The notes beneath the pieces were generated by a model, which had not been told where the DNA came from, ran no database searches, and saw nothing but the letters and a program-made list of their open reading frames with translations. Shown piece by piece: positions 16,538 through 25,521 of a DNA stretch of 64,000 nucleotides. The translations under genes were made by a program, and so were the position numbers. Every line of letters starts with the position of its first letter. The first letter of the stretch is position 1. This stretch comes from Sediminibacter sp. Hel_I_10 (GTDB lineage: Bacteria; Bacteroidota; Bacteroidia; Flavobacteriales; Flavobacteriaceae): NCBI RefSeq assembly GCF_000688335.1, contig NZ_JHZX01000001.1:3844001-3908000 (forward strand), read 5' to 3'.

Positions 16538-18046
16538 ATGGCACGACACTTTTCATCCTTTTTTGTTTTACTTTTTTTAACCGCATGTTTTTCTTGCAAA
16601 CAAGATAAACCAACAGAAACTCCTAATGAACAATCTTCAGCTTATGCCGAATTTATTGGCAATATGCACGAAAATGGCTTGACTACAGGTAATGTTTTGG
16701 TATATGAAAATGGCGAAATCATTTATCAAAATGCTAACGGACTCCGGTCTATAGCTCCAATAGACTCACTTGATTTAAATTCACAATTTCGTTTGGCATC
16801 TGTGAGTAAGCAGTTTACAGGGATGGCTATCATGAAATTAAAAGAAGCTGAGCAATTAGATTACGACCAAAAGGTCAATGCCATACTTACCGATTTTCCG
16901 TATGATCAAATTTCTATTAGACAACTGTTGCACCACACATCAGGATTAGCAGACTATGAGCGGTTGATGCATGAGACTTTTGTAAGAGAAGATTCAACCA
17001 AGCAGTATATTTTGGGTAATGATGAAATTTTAAAACAGTTTTATCGCATCAAGCCAGAATTAGAGTTTCAACCAGGAGAACGTTGGGAATATAGTAACAC
17101 TGGGTATTTATTATTGGCGTCTATTGTAGAAAAAATCTCTGGACAACATTTCAAGGATTTTTTAAAAGAAAAAATCACAGATCCTATTGGGATGGACCAC
17201 ACAACGCTTTACAAGTACCAGATTGCTGAAGACAAAAAGATGCCAAATCGGGCTTATGGCTATACTCTAGAACTCAACCAAAAAGACTTTAGCGCTAATG
17301 ATTATGATTTTTTAAATGATGTAAGAGGGGATGGCGGCATTTATTCTACATTAGAAGATCTCTACAAATGGAATATGGCCTTAGCAAATCATACCATAAT
17401 TTCTAAAGCCTATTTAGATGAAGCCTTTACGAGTGGCCAATTAAACAATGGTGAAAAAACCAATTATGGATTAGGATGGTTTATAGAATCTGAACCCAAT
17501 GAACCTTTGGTGGTCAGTCATTCTGGCGGTTGGGTAGGTTTTGCAACCTTTCTTTACAATGAAATTGATGCTAAAAGTGGTTTTATAGTGCTCACAAATG
17601 CTTCCGGAGAAAATTATGGAGCGTTAGTAAAGGGGGTTCAGGCTATAGAAGCTGGTGAACCTTACAGCATTCCAAAAACTAAAATAAGTAAGGTTATGGC
17701 TAAAACCATTTATAATACTGGTATTGATAATGCCATTAAGCAATATGGAGAATTAAAAAACACTTCAGAAGAGACCTTTGATTTTAAAGAATCTGAATTG
17801 AATATTTTGGGATATGGACTACTTAATGCGAACAAGGTAAATGAAGCCCTAGCGGTTTTTAAGCTTAATGCAGAAGTATATCCCGAATCGGCCAATGTTT
17901 ATGACAGCTATGGTGATGCCTTGTTAGAAGCGGGAGATTCTCTGAAAGCATTAGAGCATTTTAAAAAGTCCTTTGCTATGGATAATTCATTAGATTATTC
18001 CGAAGAAAAAGCAGAAGCTTTAGAAAAATTACTGATAAAAAAATAA
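16538..18046 (+). CDS. serine hydrolase lipoprotein (class C beta-lactamase-like) with C-terminal TPR
   Basis: A 502-residue protein. The N-terminus FLTACFSC gives a lipoprotein-type signal. The beta-lactamase / PBP4-like domain covers about residues 35-370, with the catalytic SVSK at 88-91 (S-x-x-K) and YSN at 185-187 (Y-x-N). A late HSGGWVGF segment provides the third motif. The C-terminus (about 385-500) has TPR-like helices (YGLLNANKVNEALAVFKLNAEVYPESANVYDSYGDALLEAGD). Members of this family are esterases, D-aminopeptidases or peptidoglycan-related hydrolases, and true beta-lactamase activity is uncommon. It is followed after 7 bases by an M23 gene, so they probably share a transcript. 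Confidence 0.88.
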   Translation: MARHFSSFFVLLFLTACFSCKQDKPTETPNEQSSAYAEFIGNMHENGLTTGNVLVYENGEIIYQNANGLRSIAPIDSLDLNSQFRLASVSKQFTGMAIMKLKEAEQLDYDQKVNAILTDFPYDQISIRQLLHHTSGLADYERLMHETFVREDSTKQYILGNDEILKQFYRIKPELEFQPGERWEYSNTGYLLLASIVEKISGQHFKDFLKEKITDPIGMDHTTLYKYQIAEDKKMPNRAYGYTLELNQKDFSANDYDFLNDVRGDGGIYSTLEDLYKWNMALANHTIISKAYLDEAFTSGQLNNGEKTNYGLGWFIESEPNEPLVVSHSGGWVGFATFLYNEIDAKSGFIVLTNASGENYGALVKGVQAIEAGEPYSIPKTKISKVMAKTIYNTGIDNAIKQYGELKNTSEETFDFKESELNILGYGLLNANKVNEALAVFKLNAEVYPESANVYDSYGDALLEAGDSLKALEHFKKSFAMDNSLDYSEEKAEALEKLLIKK

Positions 18047-18053
18047 ACATTAA

Positions 18054-18734
18054 ATGAGTCATTCTCTCGAAACTCTATTGACTGAAATAGAGGTGAGTTC
18101 TGTTTTAGAGGCTTCAATTTCAAAAGACAATTACGTTGCCATAGATCTTTCAACAACCAATCAAGAACTAAAAGATATAGATGTATCCTCTTCGGAAACT
18201 TTAGGCCTTTATATCAATAGGCATATCAAAAAAAGTGACGCAACTGTTGCTTACGGTGGCTATATTGAAACCCGAAACATTTACAACAGAAGCACTTACT
18301 TTAATTCGGAACAAAAGGATACAGAACGGAACATTCACTTGGGAACTGATTTATGGTTGCCAGTAGATGCTCCCATCTTTTCACCTATTGATGGCGTAGT
18401 GCACAGCTTTCAAAATAACAGAAATCATGGTGATTACGGGCCCACCATCATTTTAGAACATCACATTGAAAACTCTAGATTTTATACACTTTATGGGCAT
18501 CTTAGTTTAGATGCTCTTAAAACCATTAAAGTTGGTGAAACCATAAAGAGAGGATCAAAAATTGCGACTTTAGGGCCGCCGCTATTCAATGGCGATTATC
18601 CACCGCATTTACATTTTCAAATAATTAAAGATTTAGGGAATCACAAAGGAGATTATCCTGGGGTTTGCTCAATAAGAGATTTAGAGTTTTATAAAGGAAA
18701 TTGTTTAGATCCGAATTTAATATTGAGACTCTAA
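18054..18734 (+). CDS. stand-alone M23 (LytM-like) domain protein without signal peptide
   Basis: A 226-residue protein with an M23 metallopeptidase fold at about residues 90-200: NIHLGTDLWLPVDAPIFSPIDGVVHS, GDYGPTIILEH, YTLYGHLS and PPHLHFQ. Both zinc-ligand motifs (H-x(3)-D and HxH) look intact. No signal peptide or membrane helix is seen, odd for a peptidoglycan endopeptidase. The order and wording (GDYGPTIILEH, YTLYGHLS, GD-YPGVCS, CLDPNLIL) match, in my recollection, the M23 domain buried inside phosphotransferase-M23-class III aminotransferase fusion proteins, suggesting a free-standing relative of that cytoplasmic domain. It is 7 bases after the serine hydrolase gene. Confidence 0.82.
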   Translation: MSHSLETLLTEIEVSSVLEASISKDNYVAIDLSTTNQELKDIDVSSSETLGLYINRHIKKSDATVAYGGYIETRNIYNRSTYFNSEQKDTERNIHLGTDLWLPVDAPIFSPIDGVVHSFQNNRNHGDYGPTIILEHHIENSRFYTLYGHLSLDALKTIKVGETIKRGSKIATLGPPLFNGDYPPHLHFQIIKDLGNHKGDYPGVCSIRDLEFYKGNCLDPNLILRL

Positions 18735-18744
18735 AACCAGCATT

Positions 18745-19932
18745 TTATTTGGCAATGGTAAAGGTAAAGGTACTGCCTTTTCCTTTTTCTGACTTAAGAG
18801 AAATAGTACCTCCTAATTTTTCAACCAAACTCTTCACCGTACTCAAGCCAATCCCGGTGCTTGATTTTCCGTTATGACTTTTAAGCGTCTTGAAGATTTT
18901 AAATATGACGTCTTGCTTGTCTTTTGGAATCCCGATACCATTATCGCTCACAGAGAATTTATGAAAAAACAAATCAGAATTGTATTTAATTTCTACAACT
19001 CGTTCTTTACTAGTGTTATACTTTAAAGCATTGTCAACTAAGTTGATGAGTATTTGATATATAGCAGGTTTATTGATGTTTTTTATAATAACATCTTTAG
19101 GATACTTGAGCTTGTCTTCTTTTGTAATTAAAATGTATTCAATATCATCAGCTAGCTCTTCTACAGAAACATCTTGATTTTGATTTTTAAGTAGTTCATC
19201 AGATTTGTAATACATTAAGATCCCGTCAATATAATCTTTTAACACGGTTGTAGATTCTTCGATATAATCTAAATATACCTTAGATTCTTCTGATAGACTA
19301 TTTAAATCATCTGCACGCAGTAACGCCGTCAAAGAGGTAATATTGGCCAAGGGTGACTTTAAATCGTGCGAGACATGACCCGCAAAATCATTGAGTTGCT
19401 CGTTTCGTTTTTGAAGTTCATTTTCAACGCGTTTGTGGTTAATGTTCTTTTTTCTTAATTCAAAAAGGTTGACCACTTGAGTGCTCAAGATTCTTATAGC
19501 CTCCTTTTGTTGATTGTCTAATTCACGAACCTTATAATCATAAACGCAAATGGTGCCTAAGATGTAACCATCTTTATTGGTCAAGGGGATCCCTGCATAA
19601 AAGACAATTTTATTATGAGTTACTAGTCTCGAATTTTTAAATCGCTTGTCTTTTCTAGCATCGTTAATAATAAGTAAATCTTGTTGCTGAACCGTGGTAT
19701 TACAGAAGGAAATTTCTCTAGCGTAATCTTTACTATAAACCCCTAATTTTGATTTGAAGTAAAATTTATCATCTCCCATGATCGAAATCAAGCTTACGGG
19801 AACATCACAGATCATAGCGATCAACATATTGATATTATCGTAATCACTCTCAGGCTCAGTATCAATGATTTGATATGAGTTCAAGACCTTTAATCGTTCG
19901 TCTTCACTATATTTCGTCTCTATGGGCTCCAT
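18745..19932 (-). CDS. GAF-domain sensor histidine kinase
   Basis: A 395-residue cytoplasmic kinase. The GAF domain covers about residues 25-165 (VSLISIMGDDKFYFKSKLG, FCNTTVQQQDLLIINDARKD, GIPLTNKDGYILGTICVYD). The HisKA motif is FAGHVSHDLKSPLANI, where the His after VS is the phosphorylation site. HATPase boxes follow: N (NLVDNALKYN), G1 (DNGIGIP) and G2 (STGIGLSTVKSLVEKLGG). There is no membrane helix, no receiver domain and no response regulator gene next to it, so it is an orphan kinase. The GAF type suggests sensing of a small cytoplasmic ligand or redox state, but the signal is unknown. Confidence 0.92.
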   Translation of the reverse strand: MEPIETKYSEDERLKVLNSYQIIDTEPESDYDNINMLIAMICDVPVSLISIMGDDKFYFKSKLGVYSKDYAREISFCNTTVQQQDLLIINDARKDKRFKNSRLVTHNKIVFYAGIPLTNKDGYILGTICVYDYKVRELDNQQKEAIRILSTQVVNLFELRKKNINHKRVENELQKRNEQLNDFAGHVSHDLKSPLANITSLTALLRADDLNSLSEESKVYLDYIEESTTVLKDYIDGILMYYKSDELLKNQNQDVSVEELADDIEYILITKEDKLKYPKDVIIKNINKPAIYQILINLVDNALKYNTSKERVVEIKYNSDLFFHKFSVSDNGIGIPKDKQDVIFKIFKTLKSHNGKSSTGIGLSTVKSLVEKLGGTISLKSEKGKGSTFTFTIAK

Positions 19933-19993
19933 TTGTAAGAAAAAATCTTCGACAAGTTACGTACGAAAATATAAATACCGCGTTTTTAATACG

Positions 19994-20758
19994 TTAAAAA
20001 TTTTCAAAAACTCCAAGTCCAAATAATGCAAAGTCATATTTCACAGGGTCTTTAACATCTAATTTTCTTAAACTAGTGTCCAATTCCTTAACTGCCTTGG
20101 CATCATTTTGTTTTCGTTTCAAAAGCCCTAATTTTCTTGCAACATTACCAGAATGTACATCCAATGGGCAAGATAATTGGTGTGCAGATAGACTTTGCCA
20201 AATCCCAAAATCTACTCCATTTTGATCCTCCCTAATCATCCAGCGTAAAAACATATTGATACGTTTCGCTGAAGAATTTTTTAAAGGATCACTCACATGT
20301 TTTTTAGTTCGCTCCAGATGTTCAATTTCAAAAAAATGTTTTTTAAACTCATGTATTGAATGTTGAAGACTGTTTGTCTTCGAATGTTTTAAAAATACCT
20401 GCTCCAAGCCACCATGATGTTGATAAATATGATTTAAACTTCTCACAAATTGAATAAAATCGAGTCCATTAAAAGTGCGATGCACAAATGGCATTAGTTT
20501 TTCTAAATCACTTTCTTCGTGATTTTTAATAAAGTCAAAAGGGGCTTGGTCTAATAAATCCATCATTTTATTGGCATTGGTAAGAATGCTCTTTCTATTT
20601 CCCCAAGAAATTGTTGCCGTTAGGTAGGCGGCTATCTCAATATCTTCTTTTTTTGAAAACCGATGCGGAATTTGAATAGGGTCACTCTCAATAAATTTAA
20701 GGTTATTGTATTGTAAAACTTTAATGTCTAGAAAGTCTTTAAGCTCTTCTTTTCTCAT
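19994..20758 (-). CDS. TIGR02757 family protein
   Basis: A 254-residue protein when started at ATG 20758 (MRKEELKDFLD). The frame extends to a TTG at 20782, which is less likely. Recognised by DPIQIPHRFSKKEDIEIAAYLTATISWGNRKSI, MFLRWMIREDQNGVDFGIWQ and CPLDVHSGNVARKLGLL, which define the TIGR02757 (DUF2400) family, found almost only in Bacteroidota and a few other groups. The protein is helical, with a distant resemblance to HhH DNA-glycosylase-like folds in the C-terminal part. Cytoplasmic, function unknown. A downstream kinase gene lies on the same strand 61 bases away. Confidence 0.88.
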   Translation of the reverse strand: MRKEELKDFLDIKVLQYNNLKFIESDPIQIPHRFSKKEDIEIAAYLTATISWGNRKSILTNANKMMDLLDQAPFDFIKNHEESDLEKLMPFVHRTFNGLDFIQFVRSLNHIYQHHGGLEQVFLKHSKTNSLQHSIHEFKKHFFEIEHLERTKKHVSDPLKNSSAKRINMFLRWMIREDQNGVDFGIWQSLSAHQLSCPLDVHSGNVARKLGLLKRKQNDAKAVKELDTSLRKLDVKDPVKYDFALFGLGVFENF

Positions 20759-20782
20759 TATTATTTTATTTGAAGATAGCAA

Positions 20783-21278
20783 TCGTTTAAAAAAGAAACG
20801 AATAATCTTTTAATACTGCCACTTCATGCACAAAAAATGTATGTATAGTATTGTATAATAAAGCTATAAGGGAGTTTAATTATACAAATAGTATTTTTAA
20901 TTGCTTGATTAGTTTACCTATAATATCCAATACTTGTAATCTTACATTGGTTAAATTATCAAAATTAATTGTATTAGTGTTTTACAAAGTAAAAGCTAAT
21001 GTTGATAAGTGAATTTTTTTCATAAAATTTTAGTTTAAATTATTTACTCAACCTTATCATATCTACAAATTTATAGCATAAAATATTTTTTGAGTAGCCC
21101 ATTCGGACAAATCAATAGCCTATTCGGACACATAATCGGTTTGTGTGAACACTTTATCGATGATTTTATGTTTTAGCCACTAATTTTAATGGCTATTTTA
21201 CACAAGTTAAAATCAAGCTAGTGAGCTTTTTATAAATTTTTGGTTTAAGTATATATAGAATACGGCAGACTCTTAGTC
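20783..21278. other. AT-rich intergenic region with one tandem motif
   Basis: No ORF with family-like content, RNA gene or clear terminator was recognised. The region is very AT-rich, apart from the island 21095-21141 that carries two copies of a 15-base element, listed separately. Confidence 0.5.
21095..21130 (+). repeat. tandem 15-base direct repeat, 21 bases apart
   Basis: TAGCC-C-ATTCGGACA at 21095-21109 and TAGCC-T-ATTCGGACA at 21116-21130 differ at one base. The 21-base period puts both copies on the same face of the helix, as in operators of AraC-family proteins. It lies 149 bases beyond the stop codon of the AraC-type gene and some 340 bases upstream of the TIGR02757 gene. Confidence 0.6.
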
Positions 21279-22349
21279 TTATAGGTTATCGGGACGCACT
21301 TCTGAAGGGAGTTTTCCGTGTTTTTTCTTGAAAGTAGCACTAAATTTACTAGAGCTTTCATAGCCCACTTCCTTAGCGATATGTTTTATTTGCATAGTAG
21401 TATTAACTATAAGTTGCATAGCCAATTCCATTTTTTTATCAATATGGTATTGCAGTATTGAAGTTCCGTAAACCGATTTGAAATCCATTTTGAGCTTAGA
21501 AGAAGATATATTGAATATTTTGGCAAGTGCATCAATCCCAATAAACGGTTTGTATAATTTTGTAGAAACCATTAACTCGCATTTTGAAATGGCATTATAA
21601 TCAACAGTGCTTTTTTCCTGATACTCGTCGGTTCTTTTATCGGCAAAAACATTTTTAAAAAAGGCAGATATTAAGCTTAACGTTTGTGCTTTTAATATCG
21701 TTTTGTTAAAAGCATCAGTATTAAATGTTTTTAACGTGTGTAAAATCTCATGAGACAATCCTTGGGCATTGGGGACAATGTCTGAATAAGTAATAAACCC
21801 TTTATCTGAATCTAAAAACTTTTTAAAAGGAATCTTACGGTCTAATGCGTCTAAAGGTACATTTTTTTCAATCCAGCTCGGACTTAAATAATAAATATAA
21901 AATTGGCATTTTGATCCTTTGTAAAAACAAGCACCTACATCTGTTCCAGGTTTTTTGAAACCCCAAAATTTGTTTTGAAAAGGGACCTTATCTATAAATC
22001 TATTTTGAAGTTTAACCTCGCTGTCAAATACGGTAAAAGTGATTGAATAATGATCACTAGGAATTTCCTTGGCATAATTGGATTTAATTACGGTGTCGTA
22101 CTTAAAATCTAAATTAGTGATGGTAAGCCATAAACCCTCATCAATTTTTCTATAGCGCATTTCTCCTTTAATAAAAGGATTGTTTCTATAAACCACTTGT
22201 TCCTCAGTATCATGTTTACTTCCTGGCGATTTAATGGTAGATTCTATGAATAACTCGGGCGTGTTTGCTAAATATGGAAACTCAAAAAAACCATCTTTAT
22301 AGAACCTGAAATTAGGCTTAATAAGTTGATACCATTTTGATATGTTCAT
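21279..22349 (-). CDS. AraC family transcription regulator
   Basis: A 356-residue protein. The C-terminal 100 residues hold the two helix-turn-helix units of the AraC/XylS family: IGIDALAKIFNISSSKLKMDFKSVYG, then IKHIAKEVGYESSSKFSATFKKKHGKLPSEVR. The N-terminal 250 residues have no recognised domain and are probably a ligand-sensing part. It is divergent from the alpha/beta hydrolase gene with 235 bases between starts, which makes that gene the simplest candidate target. Cytoplasmic DNA-binding protein. The inducer cannot be inferred. Confidence 0.9.
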   Translation of the reverse strand: MNISKWYQLIKPNFRFYKDGFFEFPYLANTPELFIESTIKSPGSKHDTEEQVVYRNNPFIKGEMRYRKIDEGLWLTITNLDFKYDTVIKSNYAKEIPSDHYSITFTVFDSEVKLQNRFIDKVPFQNKFWGFKKPGTDVGACFYKGSKCQFYIYYLSPSWIEKNVPLDALDRKIPFKKFLDSDKGFITYSDIVPNAQGLSHEILHTLKTFNTDAFNKTILKAQTLSLISAFFKNVFADKRTDEYQEKSTVDYNAISKCELMVSTKLYKPFIGIDALAKIFNISSSKLKMDFKSVYGTSILQYHIDKKMELAMQLIVNTTMQIKHIAKEVGYESSSKFSATFKKKHGKLPSEVRPDNL

Positions 22350-22584
22350 GTTTCTATCTAATTGTTATTTCTTTTTTAATTTTAAAAAGCATTTTTTTAT
22401 TCATGATTTATTATAACATGAAAAGGCAAATTATTAATAAATGTTATTAAACATTAGAAATAATGCCCTTTCTCTTTTTTTTAGTGAATCGTATCATTAA
22501 TCCAAAAATACCCATTTGTGTCAGTCTTAGTGGGAAAATAGTTAAACTTTTATCAGCTATTTACTAGTTTTATGAAAAAAAAAA

Positions 22585-23592
22585 ATGAAATCATTCACCA
22601 TAAGCTTATTTACAGCAATACTCTTCATTTTACCAATTACAAACCATTCTCAAAATCAAGGTCTACAATGGTTAGATATTGAACTGAGTAATTACAACTA
22701 TCCTTATAAAGTTAATTCCGTAACGCTTGATATTCAAGATCAAAAACTTGATATGGTATATATGGATGTTCAACCAGATAACTATAATGGCAAAAACGTT
22801 CTATTACTTCATGGCAAAAATTTTAATGGAGCGTATTGGGAAACGACCATAAAAGCTTTAGTTAAAGAGGGGTATAGAGTGATTGTTCCAGATCAAATTG
22901 GTTTTGGAAAATCTTCAAAACCAGAACATTTTCATTATACCTTTCAACAATTGGCCTTAAATACTAAAAGTCTATTGGATACTTTAAAAATTAGTAAGGT
23001 TGCGGTTTTAGGACATTCCATGGGAGGGATGTTGGCCACAAGATTTGCCTTAATGTTTCCTGATACTGCGGAAAAATTAATTTTAGAAAACCCAATCGGA
23101 CTAGAAGACTGGAAATTAAAAGTGCCATACAAACCTGTAGAATGGTGGTATCAAAATGAATTGAAAAAGGATTTTGAAAGCATTAAGTCTTATCAAAAAT
23201 CAAATTACTATGATGGGAAATGGAAACCAGACTATGATCAATGGGTCAATCTTTTGGCAGGTTGGACTTTAAACTCAAGTTATAAGCGTATCGCATGGAA
23301 CGCAGCGCTTACTTATGATATGATCTTTACACAACCCGTAGTGTATGAGTTTGATCAACTAAAAGTGCCAACCTTGCTGATCATTGGTACTAGAGATCGT
23401 ACTGCTTTAGCTAAACCTTTAGTTTCAGAAGACGTGAGACAAACCATGGGATTATATGATCAATTAGGAAAAGAAACCTATCAAAAAATTCCAGATGCTC
23501 AATTAGTTGAAATCCCTGAAATAGGACACCTTCCACATATCGAAAGCTTTGATGCCTTTATAGAGCCCTTAAAAAAGTATCTAAAGCAATAA
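22585..23592 (+). CDS. exported alpha/beta hydrolase
   Basis: A 335-residue protein with a signal peptide (about 1-22, LFTAILFILPITNHSQ). The alpha/beta hydrolase fold is clear: LLLHGKNFNGAYWE for the oxyanion region, VIVPDQIGFGKSSKP, the nucleophile elbow GHSMGG (Ser145), the acid region LLIIGTRDRTAL, and the catalytic His in EIGHLPHIES. It is probably periplasmic. Family members include esterases, lipases, proline iminopeptidases and haloalkane dehalogenases, and the substrate is not predictable here. An insertion (about 185-235) forms the lid. It is divergent from an AraC-type regulator, likely its controller. Confidence 0.9.
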   Translation: MKSFTISLFTAILFILPITNHSQNQGLQWLDIELSNYNYPYKVNSVTLDIQDQKLDMVYMDVQPDNYNGKNVLLLHGKNFNGAYWETTIKALVKEGYRVIVPDQIGFGKSSKPEHFHYTFQQLALNTKSLLDTLKISKVAVLGHSMGGMLATRFALMFPDTAEKLILENPIGLEDWKLKVPYKPVEWWYQNELKKDFESIKSYQKSNYYDGKWKPDYDQWVNLLAGWTLNSSYKRIAWNAALTYDMIFTQPVVYEFDQLKVPTLLIIGTRDRTALAKPLVSEDVRQTMGLYDQLGKETYQKIPDAQLVEIPEIGHLPHIESFDAFIEPLKKYLKQ

Positions 23593-23665
23593 AAATTCAA
23601 AAGGTCTTGGCTAAGAGGGTTTTCAAGGCCACTAGATACAATGCTTTTGATATGGTTTTTTTCTG

Positions 23666-23703
23666 AATTTAAAGCTTGACTCCAAATTTAAAGCTTGACT
23701 CCA
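23666..23703. repeat. 19-bp perfect tandem duplication across a gene end
   Basis: AATTTAAAGCTTGACTCCA occurs twice in direct succession (23666-23684 and 23685-23703). On the minus strand the second copy encodes the FGVKL end and stop of the neighbouring gene, so the first copy is a non-coding duplicate of the gene terminus. It is a recent slippage-type event. Confidence 0.9.
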
Positions 23704-24716
23704 AATTTGAAGCCAAGCGAAACGTTGAAATGATTTTGATTTCCTGTTTCCTCTAAAATATGTTCATTAAAAAAATTTTCGGAATAATCATCCATAAGGT
23801 TGTGTATGTCTGGGTTATACATTCGGTTTGGATTTTTGATCTGTTTGAAACGAAGACCAAACCCGCCATAAACATCAAAATATAGCGCCTTTCCAATAGG
23901 TAAATTCAGACCGTATTTTAGATTGAAAATGTTTGCTTGTTTTTGAACAATTATAGGTTCATTCCTATAAAAACTTAGGTCTTCATTAGTAATAATATAG
24001 TCAATATTATCTGTAAATTGAGTTCTCAAGAAACGTGCCTCTAGGCCAATATAATCATTGATATTTGGATTTGAGGAAAGATGCAGAAGGTTGTAATATT
24101 TAATTTCAAACCTTAAGGAGTGCCCTTGATCTTTAACTCTTAACGAATTAGAAGAAGTTGAATTTGGATAAATGTATTGCATACCATATTCTGCACTAAC
24201 GCTAAAGTTGTCCCTAGGAAAGTACTCTGTGCCAAGCGTCACTGTTGGTCTAGAAAATACATCTATTGCCCTTAATGGAGACGTGTAAATAAATATGGTA
24301 TTACGCTTAAATGGCGCTATTTTCTCTTTGGTGGTATACAGTTGATTTAGGCTAGAATCCTCAACAAATCTAATATTATGGGGATAGGTAAAACGCTTTT
24401 CATTAGTTAAATCGACAAGTATCCCCAATCCATAAGTGTATGGAATATTTAAAAAAAGCAATCCTGAAGTTTTGCGCTTAAAATTAAATTGAGCCGTGAT
24501 TGAATCCTGCAGGACTTCAAAACTAAGCGAATCTTTGGATCGTATAGGATGAATTTTTACAAACGCTTCGTCTAGAACTAAGGTGTCTTTCTTATAGATA
24601 ATTTTACTATGCTCAGGAGCGTAAATTTTTACTTTGGTGGTCTTAGAATTAAGAATGGTGGTGCAACTACTTAATAGAAGCATCGACATGAAAAGCCACG
24701 AAATATGTTTGAGCAT
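23688..24716 (-). CDS. outer-membrane lipoprotein with beta-barrel-like C-terminus
   Basis: A 342-residue protein. The signal SWLFMSMLLLSSCTT has a lipobox (LSSC), so it is predicted to be acylated at Cys18. About 120 residues follow that resemble a PEGA/surface-layer-like domain (KVKIYAPEHSKIIYKKDTL). The C-terminal 200 residues alternate aromatic and polar residues (TVTLGTEYFPRDNFSVSAEYGMQYI, FDVYGGFGLRFKQI, NVSLGFKFGVKL), as in outer-membrane beta strands. The product ends in an aromatic-rich strand. Not a named family. It is transcribed in the same direction as the LolD-like gene and the DUF5916 gene upstream. Confidence 0.65.
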   Translation of the reverse strand: MLKHISWLFMSMLLLSSCTTILNSKTTKVKIYAPEHSKIIYKKDTLVLDEAFVKIHPIRSKDSLSFEVLQDSITAQFNFKRKTSGLLFLNIPYTYGLGILVDLTNEKRFTYPHNIRFVEDSSLNQLYTTKEKIAPFKRNTIFIYTSPLRAIDVFSRPTVTLGTEYFPRDNFSVSAEYGMQYIYPNSTSSNSLRVKDQGHSLRFEIKYYNLLHLSSNPNINDYIGLEARFLRTQFTDNIDYIITNEDLSFYRNEPIIVQKQANIFNLKYGLNLPIGKALYFDVYGGFGLRFKQIKNPNRMYNPDIHNLMDDYSENFFNEHILEETGNQNHFNVSLGFKFGVKL

Positions 24717-24808
24717 TTGTTTTAAGATGATGATTGCTCTAAAGATGCGATTAACATAGAAAGGTTGCGTAATGCAATATCAAAAATTTAGAAAATTTTT
24801 GAACGGAA

Positions 24809-25471
24809 CTATATTAAAATCTTACCGTCAACCATGGTCAATTTACGATCTGCCATATCTGCTAGTTCTTCATTGTGGGTAACGATCACGAATGTTTGAC
24901 CAAATTCATCTCTTAATTTAAAGAAAAGGTTATGGAGATTCTCTGCAGATTCGCTATCTAAATTACCAGAGGGTTCGTCTGCAAAAATGAGTTCAGGGTT
25001 ATTGACCAATGCTCTTGCAACTGCAACACGCTGTTGCTCTCCGCCTGATAGTTCGTTGGGTTTGTGATGGTATCGGTTAGAGAGGCCTAAAAAGTCTAAA
25101 AGTTCTTTTGCTTTATGTTCTGCTTCTTGTTTTGATTTTCCGAAGATAAAAGCAGGGATACACACGTTTTCTAATGCAGAGAACTCAGGTAACAATTGGT
25201 GAAATTGAAAAATGAAACCAATGTGCTGATTTCTAAACTTAGCCAGCGCTTTATCTTCTAAACCAGGTATTGCTGTATTATTGATAATCAACGTGCCATC
25301 GCTCTTTGGATCAATTTGGTCTAAAGTCCCAAGAATTTGAAGAAGCGTTGTTTTTCCAGCACCAGAGGCGCCCACTATAGATACAACTTCGCCTTTTTCT
25401 ATATGAAGATCTACGCCTTTTAATACTTGTAGATCACCGTAATATTTATGAATATTTTTTGCTTGTATCAT
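24809..25471 (-). CDS. LolD-like ABC transporter ATP-binding protein
   Basis: A 220-residue nucleotide-binding domain. Walker A is GASGAGKTT, the Q-loop is [16 protein letters not shown], the signature is [15 protein letters not shown], Walker B is [12 protein letters not shown] and the H-loop is IVTHNEE. The [10 protein letters not shown] and EPSGNLD wording places it in the LolD / MacB-type family that works with MacB/LolC-like membrane subunits to extract lipoproteins or drive envelope processes. No permease gene is adjacent, which is usual for this gene in flavobacteria. It is cytoplasmic and membrane-associated. Confidence 0.9.
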   Translation of the reverse strand: MIQAKNIHKYYGDLQVLKGVDLHIEKGEVVSIVGASGAGKTTLLQILGTLDQIDPKSDGTLIINNTAIPGLEDKALAKFRNQHIGFIFQFHQLLPEFSALENVCIPAFIFGKSKQEAEHKAKELLDFLGLSNRYHHKPNELSGGEQQRVAVARALVNNPELIFADEPSGNLDSESAENLHNLFFKLRDEFGQTFVIVTHNEELADMADRKLTMVDGKILI

Positions 25472-25521
25472 TCGCCTTTTTAAGAGATTTCAATGTAGCA
25501 CATAATATAGAATTACACAAT

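Noticed and set aside
16538-18046. Antibiotic-resistance beta-lactamase
   Set aside because: The SVSK and YSN motifs fit the broad class C-like serine hydrolase family; the TPR tail and lipoprotein signal argue against a dedicated beta-lactamase.
22400-22422. Inverted repeat TTCATG ... CATGAA in the AraC/hydrolase gap
   Set aside because: Only six-base arms in very AT-rich DNA; easily due to chance.
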